NCBI GenBank assembly: GCA_963819755.1
Contig: CAWFXB010000002.1
Location: 1-64,000 of the forward strand
Origin: VRUE01 sp963819755
GTDB taxonomy: Bacteria; Actinomycetota; Thermoleophilia; Solirubrobacterales; 70-9
Length of the DNA stretch: 64,000 nucleotides
Reading direction: 5' to 3'
Part shown: in pieces, positions 36,301 to 39,446 of the stretch
How the letters are laid out: each line of letters opens with the position of its first letter
How positions within the stretch are numbered: the first letter of the stretch is position 1
Made by a program: the position numbers and the translations under genes
The notes under the pieces: model-generated
Told to the model about the DNA's origin: nothing
What the model saw: the letters and a program-made list of their open reading frames with translations, nothing else
Database searches by the model: none

Positions 36301-36371
36301 GTGTCGGATGCGCGAGGCAGGCGACATGAGACGCCCACGATCGCGACCCGAGGATCCCCTACTTCAGTCAA
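15321..36371 (-). CDS. Giant type I modular PKS, 5' intact segment: KSQ loading module to KS of module 4
   Basis: The reading frame is unbroken for about 7,000 residues. The chosen start is a TTG at 36371, preceded by GGGGAGAG. It gives a short M-T-E-V-G-D-P lead straight into the KS core, and no ATG or GTG lies in frame between it and the upstream PPTase stop. Contents in order are loading KSQ-AT-ACP, module 1 KS-AT-DH-KR-ACP, module 2 the same, module 3 KS-AT-DH-ER-KR-ACP, and the module 4 KS. ACP-to-KS linkers are continuous and nearly identical, so no subunit breaks occur. The last 24 residues (P-R-P-R-P-A-R...) are out of frame, after a one-base slip near 15375. The true protein would continue to position 82. 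It acts in the cytosol as an assembly line for a reduced polyketide. Confidence 0.92.
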   Translation of the reverse strand: MTEVGDPRVAIVGVSCRLPRASDTEIFWELLAGGRHAIGETPAERLPAGGLLDELSNDEPGVRYGAFLDGVDRFDAAFFGISPNEAAAMDPQQRLVLELAWEALEDARIVPGAVSGERVGVFLGAISSDYSHLTYRTGSEAIDRHTLTGLHRGIIANRVSYALGLTGPSLTVDAAQSSSLVAVHLACESLLRGEARLALAGGVHLNLDPGVAVGAARFGGLSPDGRCFTFDSRANGYVRGEGGGVVALKPLAAALEDGDRIHCVIRGGAVNNDGPSEGLTVPSRVAQEEVIEAAYERAGMERSEVQYVELHGTGTPVGDPIEAAALGAALGRDRPDGDPLSIGSAKTNVGHLEGAAGIVGLIKALLAIERRQIPASLNFREANPQIPLAELGIRVQDGLDAWPHGDRPLVAGVSSFGVGGTNCHIVLEEPPSSRQSLDASEEGDAGPGAVGRPLCGPVLLPLSAKSASALTEAAGRLASHMQARPELDPVDVAYSLATTRTAFESRAVALGAERSELVESLTDFARGGDAASVVRGGARIGGQPVFVFPGQGSQWEGMALDLIDASPAFAAKLAECEEALAPHVDWSVRDVLAGAEGAPSIARIEVVQPTLFAVMASLAELWRSCGARPGAVVGHSQGEVVAAHVAGGLTLDDAAMLATVRSRIIAKLAGRGGLVSVALGATALEPLLDPWEGRIEVAAHNGPSATILSGDREALDGLLEQCAAEDIRAREVPAAIASHSAYVEELRAEVLESLAPISPRSGEIPFHSTVTGGLLDTAELDASYWYRNLRETVRFEQVTRALLEQGRRVFVEVSPHPVFALAIGETIEGVLSDPGEAAVLGTLRRDENGPERFARSLATAHCAGVELDWEALLAGNGAKPVDLPTYPFQRERHWIGRGSAQSEWSRGGEHWGSDGAVLLVGRSLPAPDVAVALADRGAQSLIFAVSVEPEVEEVVELEVELAVAGRTMSVVVCDVDDREQVEALRASMVEGRSLDVPAEPRARDGNLATSLVGVAEEEREGIVLALVRDEVAKVLGHDSAEAIDPDRAFDELGFDSVAAVELRERLQSAAGLRLPAPVVFNHPTSRRLAKRLLAEAAGGPDAARVAVRAQSSEEPIAIVGMACGYPGASTPEELWRIVAGDEDAITDFPEDRGWDLERLHDPDPDRPDTSYVREGGFLAGAGDFDANFFGVSPREALAMDPQQRLLLESCWEALESSGLDPTTLNASPTGVYVGAGSQDYTAGVRSPEGALTGYRLTGSSSSVLSGRIAYTLGLEGPAITIDTACSSSLVAMHLASQALRQGECTLALAGGVTVLSSPGMFTEFSRQGNLAPDGRAKSYAEAADGTAWAEGVGILVLERLSDAQRNGHEILALIKGSAVNQDGASNGLTAPNGPSQERVIRQALANARLEPKDVDAVEGHGTGTTLGDPIEAGALLATYGQDREVPLKLGSLKSNIGHTQAAAGVAGTIKMVEAIRRGVLPKTLHVDAPSSKVDWGSGEIELLTEALPWEPNGKPRRAGVSSFGISGTNAHVILEEAPEQVPVGGRETGDGPGAPSKQPLASPIPLALSAKTEPALQEAAERLVSHLKASPDLDPKDLAFSLLTTRSCFEHRAVALGESKEELLASLGALAQGKESESIVKGRARTEQRPVFLFPGQGSQWQGMALDLIDASPVFAAKLAECEEALAPHIDWSVTEVLRQGEGAPSIERIEVVQPALFAVMASLAALWRACGVHPAAVAGHSQGEIAAAHVAGGLSLPDAAMLAALRSRIIARLAGKGGMVSIALAPTELGPLLEPFDGRVGLAAHNGPSSTILSGDREALDQLLARCAKEQIRAREIPAAIASHSAYVEEVREEVLETLAPLSPQSGDIPFHSTVTGGLLDTVELDASYWYRNLRETVRFEEVTRELVGQGSRLFIEVSPHPVFALAVGETVEAVLGAGAEAKAIGTLRREEDGPRCFARSLAGAHANGARLDPEAFFKGTAAKRVPLPTYPFQRERYWLASPSGTAGVGAAGLSDPGHPLLGAAIEDPSGEGLILSGRISLSTHPWLADHAVAGTVLLPGTAFLELALRAAEEVGAGSVEELVIPAPLILSEEGGARLRVVVGEPDADGRREIAIHSRPEGEEVDWTRHASGSLGAEIEAGVETLSIWPPAAERVHGDGLYDALEEIGLEYGPAFQGLTAAWRDGERIFAEVSLSEDAASESEGFLLHPALLDSALHSIAIANAERGAGVELPFSWSAVSVHAAGDRELRVRIAPAPEGGFSLLLTDTTGAPVATVGELITRPVDPQQLRREASSAGGLLALSWEEVDPRDPRDPREEVREVETVRLGAELAGEDPETARAAVEAALSHVQRWLGQDSEAGSRLAIVTRSAVAAQEEETPNPATAAIWGLIRSAKSEHPGRFALIDTDGSEESEAALPTALELGAEESELALREGRLLAPRLSRSGGGEADDPFSIDPERTILITGATGALGSLLARHLTERHGARRLLLLSRSGPKARGAGELKSELETLGAHAEIVACDVSDREALAATLAKIPAEHPLGAVFHCAGVLADATVERQDVERIDRVFAPKADAAWHLHELTREMGLGAFVLFSSVAGILGNPGQANYAAANVFLDALAQKRRVEGLTGSSIAWGTWRRESGMTPDLGDADLARLRRGPIQALSDEHGMALFDIALSASRPLNVAVALNPTGLREMASAGALPPLLSGLARVPRRRGSSGSLATKLVGLSEAEREGHVLDLVRREVAILLGHSSADSIEPARAFQELGFDSLAAVELRNRLSTATGLRLGATVVFDYPNASALAGHLLAEANASGALQKSAVRATASEEPIAIVGMACRYPGEVASPAGLWELLADGREGTTEFPDGRGWDLEHLFHPDADHPGTSYTAKGGFVSAATDFDAEFFGISPREALPMDPQQRLLLESSWEALEDAGVDPASLRGEPAGVFAGVMYHDYGSGAASSDTEGYTAVGVAGSVASGRVAYTLGLEGPAITIDTACSSSLVAIHLASQALRQGECTLALAGGATVLATPTIFVEFSRQRNLAPDGRCKAFAEAADGAGFSEGAGILVLERLSDAERQGHEVLALIKGSAVNQDGASNGLTAPNGPSQERVIRQALANARLEPKDVDAVEGHGTGTTLGDPIEAGALLATYGQDREAPLKLGSLKSNIGHAQAAAGVGGTIKMVEAMRRGVLPKTLHVDAPSSKVDWGQGQIELLTEQLPWEPNGKPRRAGVSSFGISGTNAHVILEEAPALEPAPSENGGASGGEAPAEQPLKGTFPLALSAKTEPALQEAAGRLASHLKASPDLDPKDLAFSLLTTRSCFEHRAVALGESKEELLASLGALAQGKESESIVKGRARTEQRPVFLFPGQGSQWQGMALDLIDASPVFAAKLAECEEALAPHIDWSVTEVLRQGEGAPSIERIEVVQPALFAVMASLAALWRACGVHPAAVAGHSQGEIAAAHVAGGLSLPDAAMLAALRSRIIARLAGKGGMVSIALAPTELGPLLEPFDGRVGLAAHNGPSSTILSGDREALDQLLDRCAKEQIRAREIPAAIASHSAYVEEVREEVLETLAPLSPQSGDIPFHSTVTGGLLDTVELDASYWYRNLRETVRFEEVTRELVGQGSRLFIEVSPHPVFALAVGETVEAVLGAGAEAKAIGTLRREEDGPRCFARSLAGAHANGARLDPEAFFKGTAAKRVPLPTYPFQRERYWLASPSGTAGVGAAGLSDPGHPLLGAAIEDPSGEGLILSGRISLSTHPWLADHAVAGTVLLPGTAFLELALRAAEEVGAGSVEELAIATPLVLPEAGAVALQVVVGEPGEGGERDISIHSRPEEEEAEWTHHATGALSEQAAPAPEPLGAWPPEGAEPLETDYLYDLLSEAGLEYGPAFQGLDAAWRLGEETYVQASLPEDLAAQAQGFAIHPALLDAALHGIALNETEAGELRLPFSWSGVSLHAEGPKELRARISTRGEGEISLAIAGAAGAPLGRVDSLALRPYDPAQAQGQRAGRGAELLSLDWKSVELGEEESPPDTELLRIETDGEGAGAARKAAGQALAAIQSWLAEGPEETRLTFITQAAMAVTEAESPDPAAAALWGLVRSAQSEHPGAFALIDSDGSDASEAALEAALALGAEEPQLALREGEALVPRLARLESEGEEEEAPRLDPERTVLITGATGGLGSLLARHLAEHHGARRLLLLSRGGPRAEGAKELQADLGALGAEAQILACDVSDPKALAKAIAKAPKAHPLGAVFHCAGALADGTIESLDAEGLKSVFAPKADAAWHLHELTKEAGLDAFVLFSSAAGTLGTPGQANYAAANVYLDALAQRRRAEGLPAGSIAWGLWERESAMTAGLGETDRERLQRMGIKAISDRQGMEALDRALHTGPAHQLGVHLDRASLRTLSARGTLPPILSGLVRTSRKRGPRGSLAAKLTGLSEQEREAHVLELVRAEVAAVLGHANAREIDPGRAFQELGFDSLAAVELRNRLSAATGLRLGATVVFDYPNASALAVHLLAQASASGALRKTAVRATASEEPVAIVGMACRYPGEVASPEGLWELLADGREGTTEFPDGRGWDLERLFHPDADHPGTSYAARGGFVSAATEFDAGFFGISPREALAMDPQQRLLLESSWEALEDAGIDPASLRGEQAGIFAGVMYHDYGSGAASDTEGYTAVGVAGSVASGRIAYTLGLEGPAITIDTACSSSLVAMHLASQALRGGECTLALAGGVTILATPTVFVEFSRQRSLAPDGRCKAFAEAANGTGFAEGVGILVLERLSDAQRNGHEVLALIKGSAVNQDGASNGLSAPNGPSQERVIRQALANARLEPKDVDAVEGHGTGTTLGDPIEATALLATYGQDRQEPLRLGSIKSNIGHTQAAAGVAGTIKMVEAMRRGVLPKTLHVDAPSSKVEWGSGQIELLTEALPWEPNGKPRRAGVSSFGISGTNAHVILEEAPGPVPAGSRETGDRPGASARQPLTGPVPIALSAKTEPALQEAAKRLVSHIKEHPDTDPRDIAFSLLSTRASFEHRAVALGESKEQLLASLGALAQGEPSANLLSAKAREGGLAWLFTGQGSQRLGMGKELYGTDPDFKAAFEEVCAELDKHLEAPLKEILFAKGKKAKARLEDTTWAQPALFAIEVALARTLQKRGLSPDLLAGHSVGEIAAAHIAGVFELPDAAKLVAARGALMGALPKGGAMAAIEATELEVSESIEGKEQELSIAAVNGPASTVISGKEEAVEEIRSLWEAKGKKTKRLAVSHAFHSPLMEPVLEEFAQVCETLDPKAPRIPILSNLTGQALTEEQASDPSYWVRHAREPVRFADTVGALKERAAAAYLELGPDPVLSAMAQEVLGESAKSAAFIPTLREGRAEQGTLTTAIARAHAEGIEVGWDAFFKGTGAKRVPLPTYPFQRKRYWLASGQGTADAGAIGQSALDHPLLAAAIEDPTGEGLTLTGRISLSTHPWLADHVIAGNVILPGTAFLELALAAAGQVGAGSVEELTIPAPLLLAESGAVAIQVSVSGSDEQGRREISIHSRPDEEEAEWTQHATGALSEQAAPAPEPLGAWPPEGAEPLETDYLYDLLSEAGLEYGPAFQGLRAAWKTDTEIYVEASLAEEQLGQAQSFALHPALLDAALQGIALGGQGTAGQTVLPFSWSGAGLHAEGPEELRARISMLTESEVFLEIADSTGAPLASVRSLALRPFDPAQAKAQRGGPELLELDWKSVELGEEAATDTETLRIETDGEGPEAARKAAGEALAAIQARLAADSDSDSRLTFITQAAMSVREGESPDPAAAALWGLVRSAQSEHPGAFALIDSDGSEASEAALEAALALGQEEPQLALREGEASVPRAAALESTKDFLVPPSGPWRLDAPERGSIEGLALVPAPAAGKPLGPGEVRIEMRAAGLNFRDVLIALGVYPGEASLGSEGAGVVVEVGAEVEGLAPGERVMGMVPDAFAPLAVAPSELLAPIPEGWSFEQAAAVPIVFTTALYGLRDLAGLKAGERVLVHAGAGGVGMAAIGLAKHTGAEVFATASPAKWDVLREAGIPEEHIASSRDTEFKRKFLDATGGEGVDVILNSLAGEFVDASLELLPRGGRFLEMGKTDVRDPEQLGAEHKDLTYIPFDTTEAGPERTGEMLTEVASLLGEGALAHSPTEAHDIREAPAAFRRLREGRNVGKLLLTLPRAIDPERTILITGATGGLGSLTARHLAEHHGARSMLLLSRSGPGAEGAGELQAGLEALGARAQVLACDVSDPKALAKALAKAPKEHPLGAVFHCAGALADGTVESLDAEGLKSVFAPKADAAWHLHELTREMSLDAFVLFSSAAGTLGGPGQANYAAANVFLDALAQKRRAEGLPATSIAWGLWEQESAMTAGLGEADLARLRHGGIEAISDEQGLALLDAALAAAPPAALAMPLDRGALRSLASAGTLPPVLSGLVRAPRKRGPRGSLAAKLAAMPEQEHEAHVLELVRTEVAAVLGHANAREIDPDRAFQELGFDSLAAVELRNRLSAATGLRLGATVVFDYPNAAALAAHLLAEASASGALKKAAVRATASEEPVAIVGMACRYPGAVASPAGLWELLAAGPDAIGEFPRDRGWDTERLYDPDPEHPGTSYAREGGFLTDVAGFDAGFFGISPREALAMDPQQRLLLESSWEALEDAGIDPASLRGEQAGIFAGLIHQSYVSYTGLSGGELEGYLGTGNTASVASGRIAYTLGLEGPAITIDTACSSSLVAMHLASQALRGGECTLALAGGVTALSSPGIFVEFSRQRGLAPDGRSKSYAEAADGVAWSEGVGMLVLERLSEAQRNGHEVLALIKGSAVNQDGASNGLSAPNGPSQERVIRQALANARLEARDVDAVEGHGTGTTLGDPIEAGALLATYGQEREEPLQLGSIKSNIGHTQAAAGVGGTIKMVEAMRRGVLPKTLHVDSPSSKVEWETGKVELLTEALAWKPNGGPRRAGVSSFGISGTNAHVILEEAPRPRPARAKARGRGRPRRLF
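16670..22756 (-). other. PKS module 3: KS-AT-DH-ER-KR-ACP (fully reducing)
   Basis: KS is intact. The AT has GHSVGE and HAFHSPLME, a clear malonyl-CoA type. The DH has HVIAGNVILP, with HPALLDAALQG as second motif. The ER lies at roughly 17780-18740 with GLNFRDVLIALGVYPG and the nucleotide motif HAGAGGVGMAA. The KR has GATGGLG, CAGALAD and FSSAAG. ACP is LGFDSLA. Expected outcome is a saturated two-carbon extension without a methyl branch. Module 6 is almost a copy of this module. Confidence 0.88.
19809..21196 (-). repeat. Homogenised AT-DH block, copy in module 3
   Basis: This is the partner of the block at 3424-4811. It diverges at the AT N-terminal side just after the SANLLSAKAREGG-coding region, where the KS-AT linker differs between the two modules. 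Confidence 0.85.
22757..27889 (-). other. PKS module 2: KS-AT-DH-KR-ACP
   Basis: The domain order is the same as module 1, with intact KS (DTACSSS), AT (GHSQGE, IASHS), DH (HAVAGTVLLP, HPALLDAALHG), KR (GATGGLG, CAGALAD, FSSAAG) and ACP (LGFDSLA). The predicted product step is condensation followed by reduction and dehydration to an alkene. The KS N-terminal half resembles that of module 3 (shared VMYHDYGSGAAS region), while AT-DH is a near copy of module 1, so the module is a mosaic. Confidence 0.85.
24969..26530 (-). repeat. Homogenised AT-DH block, copy in module 2 (partner in module 1)
   Basis: This is near-identical to 30120-31681 at a constant offset of 5151 bases, one module length. 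It covers the start of the DH, the AT-DH linker and the whole IASH-type AT. Only scattered single-base differences are visible. The flanking KS-AT linker and the DH C-terminal part differ, so the exchange was domain-sized, not module-sized. Confidence 0.88.
29417..29443 (-). repeat. Three tandem 9-bp units inside the module 1 KR linker
   Basis: CGCGGGGAT occurs three times in a row on the plus strand. It encodes Asp-Pro-Arg three times in the protein, in an unstructured linker between DH and KR. It is a simple slippage repeat and keeps the reading frame. Confidence 0.8.
30120..31681 (-). repeat. Homogenised AT-DH block, copy in module 1
   Basis: This is the partner of 24969-26530. The left limit is at the start of the DH-coding sequence and the right limit in the KS-AT linker. 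Confidence 0.88.
33045..36371 (-). other. PKS loading module: KSQ-AT-(linker)-ACP
   Basis: The KS active-site Cys is replaced by Gln in the motif DAAQSSS (codon at 35844-35846, about residue 176). This is the KSQ type, known to decarboxylate an ACP-bound malonyl or methylmalonyl group to make the acetyl or propionyl starter. The KS His motifs (HGTGT and NVGH) remain. The AT has FPGQGSQ, GHSQGE and IASHS, closer to methylmalonyl than to malonyl ATs. About 150 residues of non-standard sequence separate the AT from the ACP, including VVVCDVDDREQVEALR, which recalls the KR structural subdomain. The ACP has LGFDSVA (Ser about residue 1056). No docking domain precedes it, as expected for the first subunit. 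Confidence 0.88.
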
Positions 36372-36445
36372 ATCTCTCCCCGAATTCCCTTGACCTACAA
36401 ACGAAGGAAGAGATAAACACGCCGGTGTGTAAAAGGCAAAAAACG

Positions 36446-37099
36446 CTATGCGGGTAACGCAATCGCTGCCATCACGAGGCCCTCGTCCGCCAGCCAGCGC
36501 CCGCGGAAGCCGTTCAGCTCGCACCCGTCGATTTCGGGCCCCGGGACCAGCAGGCGCGCGCTGAAGGTCTGTTTCGCCGGGTCGATCGTGATGACCGCGT
36601 CCTCGAAGCCGAGCCAGCGTTCGGCCAGCGGGAACCAGGCCTTGTAGACGGACTCCTTGATGCTGAAGAGCAAGCGGTCCCAGTGCGTGGCGGGCATTTG
36701 TCGGGCGAGCTCGCGCAGATGCTCGCGCTCCTCGGGCAGGGCGATGTCCGCCAACAGCCCGTTCGGCAGCGCCAGGTGGGGCTCGGCGTCGACGCCGATA
36801 GAGCACAGCTCGTTCGAACGAGCGAGAGCGCAGGCCCGGTAGCCCTCGCAGTGGGTGATGGCGCCGACGATCCCCGTCGGCCAGAGGGGCTCCCCTTTGG
36901 GGCCCGAGAGGATCGCCTGACGGGGAAGCCCGAGCTCCGCCAGCGCCTCACGGGCGCAGGCGCGAGCCGTGGCGAACTCGCGGCGGCGCTTCTCCACCGC
37001 GTGCTCGACCATCGCCTCCTCCTCCGGGCACAGAGCCGCATCGAGGTCGCCCCGGGTCGCCCGCACGACCGCGCTCGCCGGCAGGATCCGCTCAAGCAT
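36446..37099 (-). CDS. pptT: 4'-phosphopantetheinyl transferase, PptT/EntD type
   Basis: This 217-residue protein matches the mycobacterial PptT pattern along its length: CAREALAELG near residue 55, KGEPLWP, GAITHCEGYRA, the Mg-binding GVDAEPH near residue 110, and the WDRLLFSIKESVYKAWFPL signature near residue 150. It moves the phosphopantetheine arm of CoA onto the Ser of carrier proteins, here the seven ACPs of the adjacent PKS. The start at 37099 was chosen because it gives MLERILP and an ATGCTTGA overlap of 8 bases with the upstream hydrolase; longer readings upstream are shadow of that gene. The PKS start follows 74 bases after its stop. Confidence 0.93.
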   Translation of the reverse strand: MLERILPASAVVRATRGDLDAALCPEEEAMVEHAVEKRRREFATARACAREALAELGLPRQAILSGPKGEPLWPTGIVGAITHCEGYRACALARSNELCSIGVDAEPHLALPNGLLADIALPEEREHLRELARQMPATHWDRLLFSIKESVYKAWFPLAERWLGFEDAVITIDPAKQTFSARLLVPGPEIDGCELNGFRGRWLADEGLVMAAIALPA

Positions 37100-37934
37100 T
37101 CCGCGTCCCCGGCAGGATCTGCCGCGGCGCGTAATCGCGGTCGGGGCGATGGCGACGCTCGCGCGGGTAGCCCAGCGAGACCTCCTCGAAGCGCACGCCG
37201 TCGTGCCAGGTCGTGCGCGGGATGTGCAGATGGCCATAGACCACGGCGGCGGCGCGGAAGCGCCGGTGCCAGTCGGCCGTGCGCACGGTCCCACACCACT
37301 GCGCGAACTCCGGATGGCGCAGCACGCGGGTCGGCGCGTCGAGCAGGGGAAAGTGGTTGATCAGGACCATCGGCAGGCTCGGGTCGCTGGTTGCCAGACG
37401 GCGCTCGGCCTCCTTCACCCGTGCCTGGCACCAGGCCTGCCGGCTCGGATACGGATCGGGGTGCAGCAGGAACTCGTCAACGCAGACGACGCCCGCGTCA
37501 TAGGCGCGCTCGAGCGCCTCCTCGCGCGTCGGGGCGACGTTGCGCCCGAAGCTGTAGTCGTAGAGCAGGAAGAGCGGCGCGATCTGGGCCGGGCCGCCCT
37601 CCCCGTCCCAGATCGGGAAGGGGTCCTCCGGCGTGGTCACGCCGATCCGCCCGCAGAGCTCGACCAGGTGCTGGTAGCGCTTCTCCCCCCGCAACCGCGG
37701 TGGGTCGTCGCGTTGGGTCAGCAGCTCATGATTGCCGGGCGTCCAGATCACCCGCTCGAAGCGTTCGCGCAGGATCTTCAGCGCCCACTCGACGTCGCTC
37801 GGCGAGTCGGCGACGTCGCCGCAGACGATCAACCAGTCGCCATCGCCGTGCGGACGCAGACCGTCGACGACCGTGCGGTTCTCAGGATGGTCAACGTGCA
37901 GGTCGCTGACCGCGAATAGCATTCGCCGGGTCAA
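37092..37934 (-). CDS. pptH: Metallophosphoesterase, PptH-like phosphopantetheinyl hydrolase
   Basis: This 280-residue calcineurin-like phosphoesterase has the metal motifs SDLHVD (residues 10-15), GDVAD, GNHE, NHFP and GHLHIPR in the right order. The overall text (DDPP...ERYQHLVELCGRIGV, FLLYDYSFGRN, RTADWHRRF, HDGVRFEEVSLGYPRE) resembles Mycobacterium tuberculosis Rv2795c (PptH), which removes phosphopantetheine from acyl carrier proteins and sits next to pptT, as here. The stop overlaps the PptT-like start. It is about 40 residues shorter than PptH at the C-terminus. It lies 16 bases after the carboxylase gene. The function in this operon, antagonist of PptT on PKS ACPs, is inference from family and position. 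Confidence 0.85.
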   Translation of the reverse strand: MTRRMLFAVSDLHVDHPENRTVVDGLRPHGDGDWLIVCGDVADSPSDVEWALKILRERFERVIWTPGNHELLTQRDDPPRLRGEKRYQHLVELCGRIGVTTPEDPFPIWDGEGGPAQIAPLFLLYDYSFGRNVAPTREEALERAYDAGVVCVDEFLLHPDPYPSRQAWCQARVKEAERRLATSDPSLPMVLINHFPLLDAPTRVLRHPEFAQWCGTVRTADWHRRFRAAAVVYGHLHIPRTTWHDGVRFEEVSLGYPRERRHRPDRDYAPRQILPGTRNA

Positions 37935-37950
37935 GGCCGGGGTGTGGCTC

Positions 37951-39393
37951 TCACCGCTCGCGACCCGCCAGCGCCGCGAGCGCGCCGGTCACTCGGGAGC
38001 GCGTTTCGCGCGGCTCGATCACCTCGTCGACGAAGCCTCCCGCCGCCGCCACGCCGGCCCCGAGGTGCTCCTCGGCGTAGGCGGCCGAGAGCGCCTCCTG
38101 GCGAGCGTCGGGATCCGGGGCGGCCGCCAGCTCGCGCCGGTGGACGATCCCGGTCGCCGGATGCGCTCCCATCACGCCGATTTCCGCCCCTGGCCAGGCG
38201 AACACCAGGTCGGCCCCGAGGCCGCGCGAGTTCATCGCGATGAAGGCGCCGCCGAACGCCTTGCGCAGGACGACGGTCACCCGTGGCACCGTGGCCACCG
38301 CGAAGGCGCGCACCAGCGAGGCGCCGAAACGGATCACCCCCGCCCGCTCCTGCCGCGCGCCGGGCATGAAGCCGGGTGTGTCCACCAGCACCAGCAGTGG
38401 CAATCCAAACGCATCGCAGCTGGAGACGAAGGCTGCCGCCTTCTGTGAGGACTCGGCGTCGAGCACGCCGCCGAGGTAACGCGGCTGGCTCGCGATCAGG
38501 CCCACCGGACTGCCCTCGATCCGGGCGAACCCGGTGAGGACGCTGCGCGCCCAGCGTGGCGAGACCTCGAGCAGCGAGCCGGCGTCGACGATGCCGTCGC
38601 TGACCGTGCGCACGTCGTAGACGCGGCGCGGCGAACGCGGCACGCACTCGCTCGGATCGCTCAGCCGTGGCGCTGCCGGCGCAGCCTGCGGCAACGCTCC
38701 GCCGGCGTGCTGGGGCAGATAGCCGAGCACCTCCCGCGCCACCCCCAGCGCGGCGCGCTCGTCGGCGACGACGACGTCACAGACACCGTTGCGCTCGTGC
38801 ACCCGATGCCCGCCGAGCTCGTGCTTGCCGACGTCCTCGCCGGCGACCTCGCGTACGACTGCGGGGCCGGTGAGGAACATCGCCGCATGCTCGGTCATCA
38901 CGACGAAATCGGTCAGCGCGGGTGAGTAACAGCCACCGCCGGCGGCAAGGCCGGCGATGACCGATATCTGCGGCACCTGCCCCGAGAGCAGCGCGTTCTG
39001 CCGGAAGATCCGGCCGTAGCCGTGGAGCGCCGCCGTGCCCTCCTGCACGCGCGCGCCACCCGACTCGATCACGCTCACCACCGGCAGGCGCGAGCGCCCG
39101 GCGAGCCCCAGCAGGCGATCGATCGTCTCGGCGTGTGCCTCGCCCAGCGAGCCGCCGAAGAACCTGGCGTCCTGTGCGTAGCAGGCGATCGGCTGGCCGC
39201 GGATCCGGCCGAGCGCGGCGACAACCCCGTCGCCCGGCTGGGCCAGCGAGCCGATCCGGGTCGACGTCACCGATGAGCGGATCACCTCCAGCGAGCCGCT
39301 GTCGCAGAGCAGCTCGAGCCGCTCCAGCGGCGTGCGGGCCTCCTCCGCCGGAGCGGCCCTCGAGTTCCCCGCAATCCCCGTTGCGCTGCTCAC
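37951..39393 (-). CDS. Acyl-CoA carboxylase, carboxyltransferase (beta) subunit
   Basis: This is a 480-residue biotin-dependent carboxyltransferase of the PccB/AccD type. The first half has FFGGSLGEAHAETI, SGGARVQEG, and the oxyanion-hole region GLAAGGGCYSPALTDFV. The second half has YLGGVLDAESSQKAA, LVLVDTPGFMPG and KAFGGAFIAMNSRGLGAD. It would carboxylate acetyl- or propionyl-CoA using a biotinylated alpha subunit encoded elsewhere, making malonyl- or methylmalonyl-CoA extender units. GTG at 39393 is the start, after AGGGGTAGGGAT. The gene sits between the LmbU-like regulator (53-base gap) and pptH (16-base gap). Substrate cannot be told from sequence by eye; the operon's PKS appears to use both extenders. 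Confidence 0.92.
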   Translation of the reverse strand: MSSATGIAGNSRAAPAEEARTPLERLELLCDSGSLEVIRSSVTSTRIGSLAQPGDGVVAALGRIRGQPIACYAQDARFFGGSLGEAHAETIDRLLGLAGRSRLPVVSVIESGGARVQEGTAALHGYGRIFRQNALLSGQVPQISVIAGLAAGGGCYSPALTDFVVMTEHAAMFLTGPAVVREVAGEDVGKHELGGHRVHERNGVCDVVVADERAALGVAREVLGYLPQHAGGALPQAAPAAPRLSDPSECVPRSPRRVYDVRTVSDGIVDAGSLLEVSPRWARSVLTGFARIEGSPVGLIASQPRYLGGVLDAESSQKAAAFVSSCDAFGLPLLVLVDTPGFMPGARQERAGVIRFGASLVRAFAVATVPRVTVVLRKAFGGAFIAMNSRGLGADLVFAWPGAEIGVMGAHPATGIVHRRELAAAPDPDARQEALSAAYAEEHLGAGVAAAGGFVDEVIEPRETRSRVTGALAALAGRER

Positions 39394-39446
39394 ATCCCTA
39401 CCCCTGCCCAGCCCTGGGCTACGTCATGTCGGTTGCAAAGCGAACT

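Noticed and set aside
33045..36371. Loading module as an ordinary KS extension module
   Set aside because: The active-site Cys is Gln, no KR/DH is complete, and no docking domain precedes it.
1..36371. CRISPR array or satellite from the abundant repeats
   Set aside because: The repeats are whole coding domains with module-length periods; no short repeat-spacer pattern exists.
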